Shown one piece after another: positions 50,596 through 62,690 of a stretch of 64,000 nucleotides of DNA (positions are counted from its first letter, which is position 1; each line of letters begins with the position of its first letter). Under the pieces are notes generated by a model, which made no database searches, was not told where the DNA came from, and worked only from the letters and a program-made list of their open reading frames with translations. The DNA is from Hypomesus transpacificus. Its lineage: Eukaryota > Chordata > Actinopteri > Osmeriformes > Osmeridae. Position numbers and translations under genes: made by a program. The stretch spans positions 3,329,497-3,393,496 of the forward strand of contig NC_061080.1 of NCBI RefSeq assembly GCF_021917145.1, written 5' to 3'.

Positions 50596-52416
50596 ATGGA
50601 AGCAAACACATTTCACATCATTCAACTCTCAGATTAGTAAGTGTGTGCGTGTGTGTACGTGTGTGTGTGTGTGTGTGTGTGTGCGTGCGTGTGTGTGTGT
50701 GTGTGGGAGTGTGTGTGTATCGTGTGAAAATAGAAAATGATCTGCCTTTCATGATGGTCATTCATCAAGTTATGGGTTTATTGACCATTTGTAGCAAGTA
50801 CAAAGATATTAAGTTGGATCGGATCATGTGCTTTTGTGATGTGCTACAGACTACTGCAAAACGACATCAGTTTCCTTCTATTGGTCATATTTTTTAAAAG
50901 ACAATCTATTATGTTTGGTGACACTCCAACATATATAGGAAAATGTGCAATTATAATTAAACTGCAAGTTTTTTAATTATTACTATTTAGTAATGCACTG
51001 TTACTATACATCAACAGGACTGTGTGCCCTCTCCTCATGCCTTCCTCGTCAGTACCACCTTGTTAACGAACCAAAGACCTGGACTGAAGCCCAGAGATAC
51101 TGCAGAGAGAAGTACACTGACCTGGCCACCATAGACAACATGGAGGACATGAACAAGCTCATCAAAATAGCAGACATGAACAAAATAACTAATAACGTCT
51201 GGATAGGTCTGTATGATGACATCAAGAGCTGGAGGTGGTCTCTGGAAGACAGTCAGTACTATGGAGAGGGACAGGCTGACTTCAGGAACTGGGAGGTTAA
51301 TGAACCCACAAATGGAGCTTCAGAATTGTGTGCTGGGATTGGAAGTCTTTCCAAGTGGTATGACTGTTCAGTTAGAAGACCCTTCCTCTGTAACCAAGGT
51401 AAGCACATCTGTGTCATTAACGTGTGTTTATTGATTCAACAGAGGCTGTCCAGTGTGACAAAGTGCACAGAATCTGCAGGGGGTGTGGTCCTCTCACCCA
51501 CATAACTATTGACTCTGTGTAGCATTGCAGGAAGAAACTGCCACCCAGAAGCAATATTGATTCATATTTTAAGTTTAGGCTCCTCATAATAACGTTTTGG
51601 TGGAGCAAAAAAAAGGAAAACCCTGCAACCAAAAAGAGACACAGCTTGCATCGTCTGTAAATTCTCATCAAAACCTCAATATTTCACACAGGTGCAGCTT
51701 TTGTCTACTTTAATCAATTAGTGAACTGGACAGAAGCTCAGAGTTACTGCAGGCAGCACTACACAGACCTGGCCAGTGTGAGGAGCCAGACTGAGAACCG
51801 GCAGATTAAGGATATCAAACCTGCAAATGTCAAGGCCTGGATCGGCCTGTACAGAGATTCCTGGAAGTGGTCAGATGGTAGCAAATCCACCCTCAGATAC
51901 TGAAAAATTACTGAACGTAATAATAACTATGGGAATGAATCCTGCGTAGCATCAGCGTTTGCTAACGCTGGCACATGGGCAGACTGGCCCTGTGATCAGA
52001 CATTCCCTTTTATCTGCAATAGTGAGTTACCTTTTTTCTTTTAAATAAATATGAAACCAACAGTTTTTTTCTTGTAGGCCTATGTCCTTCTTTTACACTG
52101 TGGTCAAGTATCTGAATGTGAAATTGTGCTGATAAATGTTCCGATGTGTTGTCGAAATGTTCAGTTGTCTGTGTCTCAAGTCCCCAGAGTGCAGCAGCAG
52201 GTGGTGAGAATGAGTCTGACCAGAGAGAACTCCGGTGTGGACCTAGAGGATCCTGCTGTGATGGAGGCCATCTTACAACAGGTGAGACTTGTTGACTCAT
52301 GTTGATCTTCACTTTAAAGAGGAGAGTACATATTGTTAGTCCAGACTCTCTCTCTTCCTCAGGTCCAGGTGAAGCTGAGAGAGAAGGGGCTGACTGAAGA
52401 CTTCCAGCTGAGGTGA
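50596..52416 (+). pseudogene. C-type lectin unit C (two CTLDs), disrupted
   Basis: Signal-type exon from 50596 (MEANTFHIIQLS), but the donor after TCAG reads AT instead of GT; the nearby GTAAGT would create a frame change. CTLD1 51018-51398 (381 nt) is open and has an unusual insert, MNKLIKIADMNKITNN, and no QPN site (EPTNGASE instead). CTLD2 51692-52021 has a single in-frame TGA at 51901-51903 where a Trp codon is expected. The rest of the domain (NESCVAS, WADWPCDQTFPFICN) stays in frame. Exon 3 52181-52281 is intact. The last exon from 52363 has TGA at 52414-52416, again at a Trp position (QLR-W in the others). Two Trp-to-stop changes and a lost donor indicate a pseudogene, although CTLD1 could still be made. 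Confidence 0.85.
50640..50720. repeat. GT microsatellite
   Basis: About 80 bp of GTGTGT/GTGCGT in the first intron of lectin unit C, starting right at the damaged signal-exon donor. Confidence 0.9.
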
Positions 52417-53770
52417 AAAAAGCAGCCAGATGGAAAGGTCTTACACAAGGAGGAAGAAGAGAGTTCTCAGAGGAAAAAGAAGAAAAGTGAGAGGAAACCA
52501 GTTCTGACCAAGAGGGAACTCTTAATTTGTAGGAAGAGGAAAGATAACTTTGTAATGTGTTGTTGTTGTTGTGGGAGAGAGGCTGAGCAGCCACAGAATA
52601 GTAAATTTGTCAGAAACCATCATTCTAAAAAATGTTTTGCTTTATCTTTTTCTTTTTTACTCATATTAATTTTCCTATTTTGTTTCACTTAATATCTGAC
52701 AAACAAAATCAATTCAATCCTTTGGACTTTGGGCCAGTGTATTTTCAATGTTCTGTGTATAAAATGCTGTAATATCTTAGGGTAGCGTAAGAAAATTATT
52801 GAAAAGGAGGAAAGAAAGAATACACAAGATACATATGTATTGATTTGTTGACTTATTGATCGATTTGTGGACTTTCCATATTGTGTTTAACATCGCTTGC
52901 ATCAGTGCAAACAGTTTGTTTCCATGTGGTTTGCATTCTGCTCCAGTCTGTGACCTCAGTGAACATATTCTCACTGTTCCATCGCTGAACCACATGCTTG
53001 TATGATGATGTCATACTCCAAGAGATGTGAAACACAAAAGTTAAAAACTGTAGTTACTGCAAGCTCTTTCTTTATGTCAAGCTCAGTTCCATCAATTATT
53101 TAGGAATGTGACACTTTACCCTATATGATTTACTTTCAGACTTTACTCTTTATCATTTACCTGTAACCCATGACCAAAGGGAACGCATTTTCACCACAGC
53201 ATTGGTTAACTACATGATGGTCTTTTGCCATACTATGATGGATATTCAAAACACCACAGTTACAAACTGTCATAATAGCATGTTCTTAAGGCCAAGCTCT
53301 GAACCAATAATACAATTAAAACTCATCATTCAAAATATGTTCATACTGTTGCTCTTCACAACAAAGCAGTTTGATTACAGAGTTTATAAAGTTTTCACTG
53401 ATCTACCCCAGACACAATAAAGTTGACCTACGACCTCTGTGTCAAGGGTGAGCAGTGCAGTATGATCCGATTCAGGTCATTTCCATATGTGATTTGAGAA
53501 ATAAGCAAAAGTCTGGTTTCTAAAGTCCTATATTTTGCATGTCCGATTGTAGAAAAGACAATTTAGTTAATAGGAAACAAAAATAGTCTGAACCAGATTT
53601 TGAGAGAGGGAAAGAGAGAAAGACAGCAAGTCATCCTCCTGTCCAGGTAAGACCAAACGCTGTACATACATTGTTATCTACACATGACTTGAATTTCTTA
53701 CGTGCAAATACATGTTGACTGAGCACCCATGATACTGTTTTGCCAACAAACATCCTCTTTGTGTACAGAT
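52417..53770. repeat. Flank between lectin C and D (duplicated block)
   Basis: 52850-53770 is the upstream block of unit D, nearly identical to 32220-33104 (A). The non-coding first exon of D probably ends at CTGTCCAG before GTAAGACC (53646). No other gene. Confidence 0.65.
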
Positions 53771-55955
53771 ATGGAGGGGGGAACATTCTGCGTCCTTCTG
53801 CTCTCAGGTCAGTAGCAACGTGTTTATGGGTCTGTGAGGAACAAAACCATAGAAAGCCCTAAAGGGTTTGCCTAAGAGCAAAACCAACATACAAAAAAAC
53901 AAGATCCTTAATTCGTCTGACTGAGATCACATCTCGTCCAAACGACTCCATTAATGAACAACAAATTTCACCCATGCAAGCCAGCTTGCAAATGTTTGTG
54001 TCAAATAATAACACAGCGTGGAAGTGTGTAGGAAGAACGAGGCAAAGAGTGTGTTTTCTTAGATTAGGCCTAAAGCACTTTAGGGAGGCTGGGTAATAAT
54101 GCCATCCTGGTTAAAATACCACAAATGGACTCATCTCATAAGCTAATGGGAAAATTCAAACTTACATTTGAAAATGGAAAGAATTGCTTTTGGTGTGACA
54201 CATACAGTTTGGCAGATGTATTGAAAATGTCATAGTAAAGAAACTAGATTCTGTATACCTTGGTCTAACTCAAAATACACCCCTTTTGCTCATGCGCTTT
54301 CATTGTATCACGTCAACAGCACTGTGTACTCTCTCCTCATGCCTTCCTCGTCAGTACCACCTTGTTAACGAACCAAAGACCTGGACTGAAGCCCAGAGAT
54401 ACTGCAGAGAGAAGTACACTGACCTGGCCACCATAGACAACATGGAGGACATGAATAGAGTCTATGGGGCTTCCGGTGGTGACACAGGAGAGGCCTGGAT
54501 AGGTCTGTATGGTGACACCAACACCTGGAGCTGTTCTCAGGGACGTAGTCCATTCTACAGAGAGGGAGAGACCGTCTTCACTAACTGGGCTGATAGACAG
54601 CCCAATAACAACAACGGTAATCAGTTCTGTGTGGGGTATCAAGGGGATGGAAAGTGGAACGATTTCGACTGCAGCTGGATAATCCCTGTGATCTGCACCC
54701 AAGGTGAGACATTAGAGAATCAGAATGCCAGAGATGCTGGCGAGAGTTCAAATTGTGTTGCTTAGTTACAGCTGGACATTTCTACATTCTGTGGAGTGAA
54801 TATCTATTCCATTCTTGACAAGGTGTTCTGAAATGTTAATGTACAATAAGACAACAAGACAAGAGAGGGTGTGGTATATCCAAGCCTTTATGGGGTCCTA
54901 TAAAATAAATGAGATTTTGGGTCCCCCGACTGTTTTGGGGCCCCTAATACCATTGAGTATTGTAAATGCTTGATCATTTGCACACCTACTATAAATCTAA
55001 CACACCCGTTGTCAATTATATTACTTGTAGCTGTGTTGCTTACATAATACCAAGGTCAACCTGGCATATTTTGTAACCTTCCAAGGTTTTTAATCTTATC
55101 ACTCACTAGTTCTCTTGTGTTAATTTGCACCTAAATATACATTATACTCTACAGGAGTGACTGTAGGAGTTTGTCTGCATTGATCAACAAATGACCTGGA
55201 CGGAAGCTCAGAGTTACTGCAGTTAGCACCACACAGACCTGGCCAGTGTGAGGAGCCAGACTGAGAACCAGCAGATTGTGGATATCAAACCTGCAAATGT
55301 CAAGGCCTGGATCGGCCTGTAAAGAGACCCATGGCAGTGGTCAGATGGGAGCAACTCCTCCTTCACATCTTGGGCCAATGACGAACCTAATGACTACAGA
55401 GCAGGGCAATCCTGCAGAGCAGCAGGGATGAATTCGCCATTCATGTGGAAAGACTGGTATTGTACTGATTCCTATCCCTTCTTCTGCAACATCGGTGAGT
55501 CATAACTCATAACATATTATATATTATATACTAGAATTTCGCATTGTGGTTCATCTAATGGAATAAAGTATCGCCATGAATAAACTTAATCTGTGACCTG
55601 AAATTCATGTTCCGTTGTCTGTGTGTCTCAAGTCCCAATGAAGCGGCAGGTGGTGAGAATGAGTCTGACCAGAGAGAACTCTGGTGTGGACTTAGAGGAT
55701 CCTGCTGCGATGGAGGCCATCTTACAACAGGTGAGACTTGTGGATTCATGTTGATCTTCACTTTAAAGAGGAGAGTACATATTGTTAGTCCAGACTCTCT
55801 CTCTTCCTCAGGTCCAGGTGAAGCTGAGAGAGAAGGGGCTGACTGAAGACTTCCAGCTGAGGTGGAGAAAGCAGCCAGATGGAAAGGTCTTACACAAGGA
55901 GGAAGAAGAGAGTTCTCAGAGGAAGAGGAAGGGAGAGGAAACCTGTTCTGACTAA
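53771..55955 (+). pseudogene. C-type lectin unit D: intact signal exon and CTLD1, broken CTLD2
   Basis: Signal exon 53771-53807 (MEGGTFCVLLLS, acceptor TACAG, donor GTCAGT) joins in phase to CTLD1 54320-54703 ([33 protein letters not shown], donor GTGAGA). This gives a secreted single lectin domain with QPN/WND-like calcium-site motifs. CTLD2 at about 55156-55494 has a 7-bp insertion near its start, a TAG in the AQSYC region and a TAA in GLYRD. Exon 3 55633-55730 is intact. Last exon 55812-55955 ends early, at GEETCSD, through a small deletion. If intron 2 is retained, CTLD1 runs to a stop at 54763-54765, so a short secreted CTLD protein is possible. I class the two-domain gene as broken but this copy as the most likely to be expressed. 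Confidence 0.75.
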
Positions 55956-56775
55956 GAGGGAGCTCTAAATATACAGGCACAAGGTTAAACTAGTTAAAAG
56001 GTTAAAACTCTGTAGTTTATACCAACACAGAGCTAAATGTATTTTCTTCCTTTGTTTTCTTGGTCAATCGTGAAATATTTTTTTCAACCCGTCTAAACTT
56101 TTTTGGGGGAAAAATGTTTTCAACTTGTAGAAACTTGTTTTGTAAAATATTTTTCAGTCTTCAGAAACTTTTGGTTTTCACACACAACGAAAGGAAAGGA
56201 CAGGGGAGAGGAGAACAGAGAAGAAACAGATTTAAGCAGAGTATGGTCCTCAAAGGGTACTCATCAATAATGCAAACCTTTTTTGTATTCCTGTAGAAAA
56301 AAAAAAAAAAAGTTTTAAACTATAGGAACTTATACTCAAAAGAAATATATATTATTAGCAACCTTAAAAAAAAATGATATATTTTTTTTGAAAATAAATG
56401 TTCAACCTGTCAAAACTTATATATATTTTTTTTGTTGTTGTTGTTTTGTTTATGTTTTCAACCTGTAGAAACTAATATATCTAAAGATTCGACAGTAAAA
56501 TTAAATCAATTCTACATCTTGGTATGAATCCTTTCAAACTCAAGCCAAAAGTGCTAGGTTTGCAAAACTCACCTACCCTACCTTTAGAATGTGATTAAAT
56601 CAAAATACCATTTTTGAAAAGGCGGAAAGGACTATTACCAAAAACATAAAAAAAAAGTTTGATTGATGAATTTCAAAAACTGACCATGTTGTGTACTTTC
56701 AGAATAAACAAGGTTCCGTCAAGAACAGCAACGATGACAATGTTTGTTTTGTTTTCTCATTAAGAAACCAGCCTG

Positions 56776-58902
56776 GGGTGCGTTTCCCGAAAGCATCGTA
56801 AGCCTAAGTTGATCGTAGAGTCCATCGTACAATGGATCTTAGTTGTACGGGCCGTTTCCCGAAACCATCGTAGCTAAAGAGGCACTTGAAAATCGTCGTA
56901 GATCAACGAGAGCTCCAGACCAGTCGTAGATCGCTAAGTGCATCGTAGCACTTAGCGATCGTGAGGAGACTCAGTGGAGACACGCGTAGGCCGACCATGA
57001 AAACTACATTAAACTCATGCTGAAAGTTACTTCCGATGGAAAATGAGATTTTTTTGGTCCTCTTTTTACACCAGTTACGCTGGAACTGGGATATTTCTTA
57101 GTGAACCATACAAGTTTAACTGCCGAAACAATATCAGAATCCGGTTTATCCTCAAGTAAATTTAGGTTACACAAAATAATTTGATTTAGTGGGTTTGGCG
57201 CATGCAATGAAGGTATTTAAAAAACAAATGTCATGTCTTATTCAAAATACTATAACATTGAAATATCGCTGTTGTAATGTGCAATAGAAACTAGAAATGC
57301 ATTAACGTAACGTTTTTACGAGTACAATAACACAACAACAATTGAACATTGAAGATGTTTATTAGAATTATAGGGCTGGTAGCATGCCAAGCCCGGTGGA
57401 TGAAGAGGCTGGTGGCAGAGCCGAGCCTGATGTTAGGAGATGGTGGCGCCCAGGAAATAGAAAGACTCCACAGGGTTGACTGGGAAGTCACACAGGGTGA
57501 AGGGGCTGGGAGGGAGTGAAAACTTGTACGAAAATCATAAAAGCCATTGAAGATAGCCTAAGTCCTGCACTGCAGACTTGTCCCCTCTGATATGGGGAAT
57601 TGGATGTGGTCTGAGATGTGGCAAAGTAATGCAGTTGTGACAGCCTGCACAGATCTTGACACTGAGGCCTTGGCGAGCCCATGTCCATCTCCAATAACCT
57701 CCAAAAAACTGCCAATGGCATAGAACCTTAACACTGCCAGTAGTTGGGTTACAGGGGTCAGTGCAAAGGACCTCCTTGTTAGCCTCTGCAGGTCTGCTTC
57801 TATGTGGTTCAGGAGCATCATGATATCATGATGTCATCTGACATATCTTACACTCATAATGAGTATAATTGATCAACCATCAATTAAAGTAGAGTTGATT
57901 ATTCATGTCAGAAACAATGATTCCATGTTGAAGACATGGGGTATTCATTACTTATGTGTTTGTCATTTGTCACAATGTCATTTGTGGCCAATATGTGATA
58001 ATTATAAGATTGCAAACATGGTCTTGGGAAGCTGTTGGCCTATGCAAGATTGTAGATATAGTCAGCACTAGAAAATAAGACAGTAAATATGTTGGATTGA
58101 GATGCTTGTATTTGTACATTGAATTGTTTAGTATGCTAGCTGGGACATGCCATGTGTGATACCATTCATATGCATGGTTTTTAACCTTGTAGTTCAATCA
58201 GCTCCTGCTCCTCACATGGATCTATAAGGTAAACATGTAAGGATTGGACAGGCAACACTGAATATAAGATACAATACACAATTCAGCCTTTACTTAATTT
58301 AAATAAACATTGTCTGCTTTAGGCTATAAGGTAACCTAAATGTGACACCACCTTGTTGATTGGGCAGAAGAATAGGCACAGAAATGGAGGGCCTTGTGAA
58401 CTTCATCTCTTCAAACAAAAGCTTCCTCACCTCAATTTGGAGACGAGCCCACTTAATTTCCAAGACCTCCTATTGGTATTTAGCATCCTGTGTCGCTGAT
58501 TGCAAGGTCCTAACACCGGTGTAAAACTCAGATGCAGCATAGTTTGCACGTTCACCTTATTGTCTTTACCTTCATGTAGCATCACATTGAAAAGTACTCA
58601 AATAAGTAGCCTATAATAAATGTAAAGTTTTCTGTAGCTACAGAAAAGATTTTTTTGTGTACCGTAATTCGTCAAATATTTTGGTTAACGTTTTAATTTT
58701 AAAGTCTTAAAGTTGCGTCAGAAGAATCACATTTCAGTACAATGGACAGCGTCTTGTTAAGTGCAACTTAAGAGACATGTACGATTGGTTCTCCTTACAA
58801 GCATGTTCGGGAAACGCACGTAAGAAATAACGATGGATCGTTATTTTCATCGTAGAGAACCCTCGTAACAGCTACGATCCATCGTTATCGGGAAACGCAC
58901 CC
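56776..58902 (-). mobile_element. PIF/Harbinger-like element with transposase remnant
   Basis: 2127 bp. Ends GGGTGCGTTTCCCGAAAGC and (reversed) GGGTGCGTTTCCCGATAAC; 3-bp target duplication CTG (56773-56775, 58903-58905), as expected for PIF/Harbinger. The paralogous site at 36447 is uninterrupted. The minus frame 57821-57558 encodes HARBI1-like ALTPVTQLLAVLRFYAIGSF and DGHGLAKASVSRSVQAVTTA; it shifts frame at about 57560. No full transposase remains. Confidence 0.85.
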
Positions 58903-58905
58903 CTG

Positions 58906-59500
58906 GACAGTTTGTTTAGCATTCAGTTTGCATCCTTGCAGAGAATACATTTCCATGTGATTTGCATTCTGCTTCAATCCATGTCCTAAGTGAACATATT
59001 CTCTCAACCTAGCATTGGTTCACCTCATGCTTCTGTAAGGACATTCAAAAAAGGATATTTACAAAACAGTAACCTAATTATACTATAAAGAAATGTATGC
59101 ACTTTTGTTTAAACTCAGTTCCAACCATTCAGTTAAAACTTATCTGGGAAATAATTAAGATTGACCATTACACTTTATGGTTAATTTCTTACTGAATATC
59201 CGTAACTTATTTGCTACACACTTAGTGTTTAACCATGTTCATGACATTTCAAATACAAACTCCCTTTCTCTCCGGTGTACAGCCTGTGCACTAAATCACA
59301 CACGGAAATAGACATACAACCAGCAATATCTCCCCTCTGGATTAGGCAAGAACATGAAAATAAACATAATTTATTAGTATACACAGATTATTCAATATTG
59401 CATTGTTATGTGTGAAATGTGTGTTTAATCGCTTACGCTATTCCGCTGTTTCAGCTCACACGCAGTCACCATACGACGGTATCAGAAGCTAGCTCTTCCA
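58906..59500. repeat. Lectin-type 5' flank continued (unit E), no exons
   Basis: 58906-59235 continues the 36447-36780 match after the Harbinger element. No lectin exon follows. 59240-59500 shows nothing recognisable. Confidence 0.65.
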
Positions 59501-59760
59501 GTTAGTGATGTGTCGTTCGTGAACGATTCGTTCATTTTGAACGAATCCTTATAAGGACTCGGGAGTAACGAGTCCTCTCAACGAGTGATTCGTTCATTTC
59601 CCGACTCGGCCTTTCTAAGAGTCTTTGGATCATTTTTCACGTGACCTGCATAGGCTCTGTAGCTAGAGGAAACGAATGATTCGTTCATTTCCCGACTCGG
59701 TCTTTCTACGAATCTTTGGATCCTTTTTTCACTTGACCCGCATTGTATTTTTCCAGTAGG
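59501..59760. repeat. GAACGA/TTCGTT-rich repeat
   Basis: Repeated motifs GATTCGTTCATTTCCCGACT followed by CGG, GAACGATTCGTTCATTTTGA and ACGAATC. Two diverged tandem copies (about 59585-59640 and 59672-59730). Confidence 0.7.
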
Positions 59761-61737
59761 AGCTAAATCTTTTTTTGCGTTATAGACTGACGGCGATGGC
59801 TGCTGATCTTTGCATGGATGGACGGACGGCGATGCTGTTCAGAGTGCCGTCCATAGAGGGAGCATATATTTTGGACGGCGTCATAGCCGTCCATATGGAC
59901 GGCGATGCTGTTCAGAGTGCCGTCCATAGAGGGAGCATATATTTTGGACGGCGATGGATTAGCAGGGACGTCCGTCGTTAGGGGGAGCATAGATCATGGA
60001 CGGCGTCATAGCCGTCCATATGGACGTCCATAGAATGACGGCGATGGCTGCCGATCTTACGGACGGCGATGCTGTTCAAAGTGCCGTCCATAGAGGGAGC
60101 TTATATTTTGGACGGCGATGGATTGCATGTTTAGCAGGCTGTTGAGCTAACAGAACTGCCGAAGGCTACCATAGCATGTAGCTAGCTACATTAACTTTGG
60201 ATGACTCAATCTTTTGTCAAGTTAATTTGTATGAATTGCATGTTAGTGTAGGCCATATATTTACGCCTTTATTATTTTTTTTACATAATCAGCAGTATAA
60301 TCTCATGACAATATAGACTTGAAAAACAATATGTTATGGTTTGGGTTTGCCTAGATATAGGCTACATATATTTTAATTATTTCGAGAATTGTTAATAAAG
60401 ACTCATTTAAAATTTTAACATTGTGTTATGACCCTATGAAATACATTGCCATTTAGGTCTTTTTAACCGTCAGTTTAAAGTGTTTTATGGGTGGATTTGG
60501 AGCCACCAGTCAGTAACTCCAATGTTGCGCACGAACTTTGCGCACGGAGACAAACGCAAAACAACAAACACTCGCTTGGAGCGGAGACCAATGCAAAACA
60601 CAATACGATGTGTTGAGCCAAACCAAAGCCGTCAAAGGCTACCATGAATGTAGCTACAGCAACCGTGGATGACTCAATAAGTTTTGTCACGTTATTTTGT
60701 ATGAATTGCATTTAAGTGAAGGCTATATATTTACGCCTTTATTTTATTTTTAACACACAAAAGTAGGCCAATCAACAATAGAATCTCATGACAATATAGA
60801 CTTGAAAAACAATATGTTATGGTAAGGGTTTGCCTATATATAGGCTACATATAGGCTATTTTAATTATTTCGAGAATTGTTAATAAAGACTCAATTAAGA
60901 TTTTTACATTGTGTTATGACCCTATGAAATACATTGCCCTTTAGGTCTTTTAAGCCGTCAGTTTAAAGTGTTTTATGGGTGGATTTGGAGCCACCAGTTA
61001 GTAGCTCCAATGTTGCGCATGAACCACTTTGAGCGGAGACAAATGCAAAACGTAATAGCCCATAGGTCTAACACTCCAAATTTTAAAATTTTAAATGAGT
61101 CTTTATTAACAATTCTCGAAATAATTAAAATATATGTAGCCTATATCTAGGCAAACCCAAACCATAACATATTGTTTTTCAAGTCTATATTGTCATAAGA
61201 TTATACTGCTAATTATGTAAAAAAAATAATAAAGGCGTAAATATATGGCCTACACTAACATGCAATTCATACAAATTAACTTGACAAAAGATTGAGTCAT
61301 CCAAAGTTAATGTAGCTAGCTACATGCTATGGTAGCCTTCGGCAGTTCTGTTAGCTCAACAGCCTGCTAAACATGCAATCCATCGCCGTCCAAAATATAA
61401 GCTCCCTCTATGGACGGCACTTTGAACAGCATCGCCGTCCGTAAGATCAGCAGCCATCGCCGTCATTCTATGGACGTCCATATTGACGGCTATGACGCCG
61501 TCCATGATCTATGCTCCCCCTAACGACGGACGTCCCTGCTAATCCATCGCCGTCCAAAATATATGCTCCCTCTATGGACGGCACTCTGAACAGCATCGCC
61601 GTCCATATGGACGGCTATGACGCCGTCCAAAATAAATGCTCCCTCTATGGACAGCACTCTGAACAGCATCGCCGTCCGTCCATCCATGCAAAGATCAGCA
61701 GCCATCGCCGTCAGTCTACGCAAAAAAAGATTTAGCT
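59761..61737. repeat. About 2-kb palindromic repeat, possible foldback transposon
   Basis: The left arm 59761-60417 is mirrored by 61078-61737 with high identity, both beginning AGCTAAATCTTTTTTTGCG. The arm starts with a minisatellite of GACGGCGATG / GCCGTCCATA units. The middle (60418-61077) holds a further direct copy of arm sequence: 60640-60908 matches 60165-60419, and 60909-61020 matches 60420-60530. Matching 75- and 74-codon frames near the two ends are the same sequence read from each arm, not genes. Confidence 0.88.
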
Positions 61738-62009
61738 GCCTCTCTATTTTTTAGAAGAGGAAACAGTTTCCTTATTCCCTTTCGCGTGGCCGCTGTTGAG
61801 ACGTGAATGATATTCGCTCAAGTCATAATACTGACTGGTTTTGTTATTTTCACTTTACATTTACACTTACAGTTTAGTGCAGTGAAATGAATGAATATGA
61901 ATATTGGGCGAGGGCGAGAGAGCGAGCGACAGAGAGAGAGAGAAGCAGTGGAAGTCGGTGAGGTAAGCACTCTGTCTCACCTCCCCCCGATTTGTTTCTC
62001 TCCAACAAA
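61738..62009. other. No gene seen
   Basis: Contains a GCGAGAGAGCGAGCGACAGA-type purine repeat near 61910-61945. Otherwise unremarkable. Confidence 0.4.
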
Positions 62010-62690
62010 AACCGTTTCTGTCTTCACAGAGACAATGTAATCAAGACACTTGCTTATTGATTTCACAATTTATTGATGACCATAGACGTGGAAATAGCTT
62101 GGACTTTGGCGGAGTAGAGTAGAGGGGAGGCACTCCCTGTCAAACAAAATGAGGCAGGAAGCAAAACACAGGAACATGAGATAGGCAGACGAGGTGAGTG
62201 ACATCACAGCCAGCTATAGCCAATACTAATTAAGGGCTACTGTACGCCTTCCAGCTCATAGCCATTTCTAGGCGCCGGCGGGAAAGTGCCAGACGCACTG
62301 TGTTCACACTGTGAGCATTTACTTCGTTGCTCAGGGTTTCATTATTTGGGAAAAACTATCTCTCCCAGGTGTAAGCCTGTCGGTAATCGTGGCAGGTGAA
62401 TTCCTCACACATCTCAACACGAAAGCGAAAATTGATCTTTCCGCTTTTTACTTGGAGACTTGTGCGAGGTTTACAACAGGCTTGAGGCGCGTCTTCGCGC
62501 AAGAAGGTGGAACGTATACCCTTTCCAAAACTTGTAAGGGCGTAATAATTAGTCTGTGAAAGACACAGAGAAACACAAATATCTGACGAGGCAAAATCCA
62601 TTTGGAATCCCTGCCGGACGCATTTTATAGGTCTCGAAAAGAGGACATGTCCGGGTAAAAGAGGACGTCTGGTCACCCTATACATACAAA
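62010..62690. repeat. Dispersed repeat, copy 2, ending in the GGTGACCAG element
   Basis: 62010-62470 matches 17765-18475. 62508-62682 is the reverse complement of the 15870-16040 repeat and ends GTCTGGTCACCCTATA. The junction of the two may mark one composite element. Confidence 0.75.

Noticed and set aside
59763..61735. Matching 75- and 74-codon frames in both palindrome arms
   Set aside because: Same sequence read from two inverted arms; consists of the GCCGTCCAT minisatellite.
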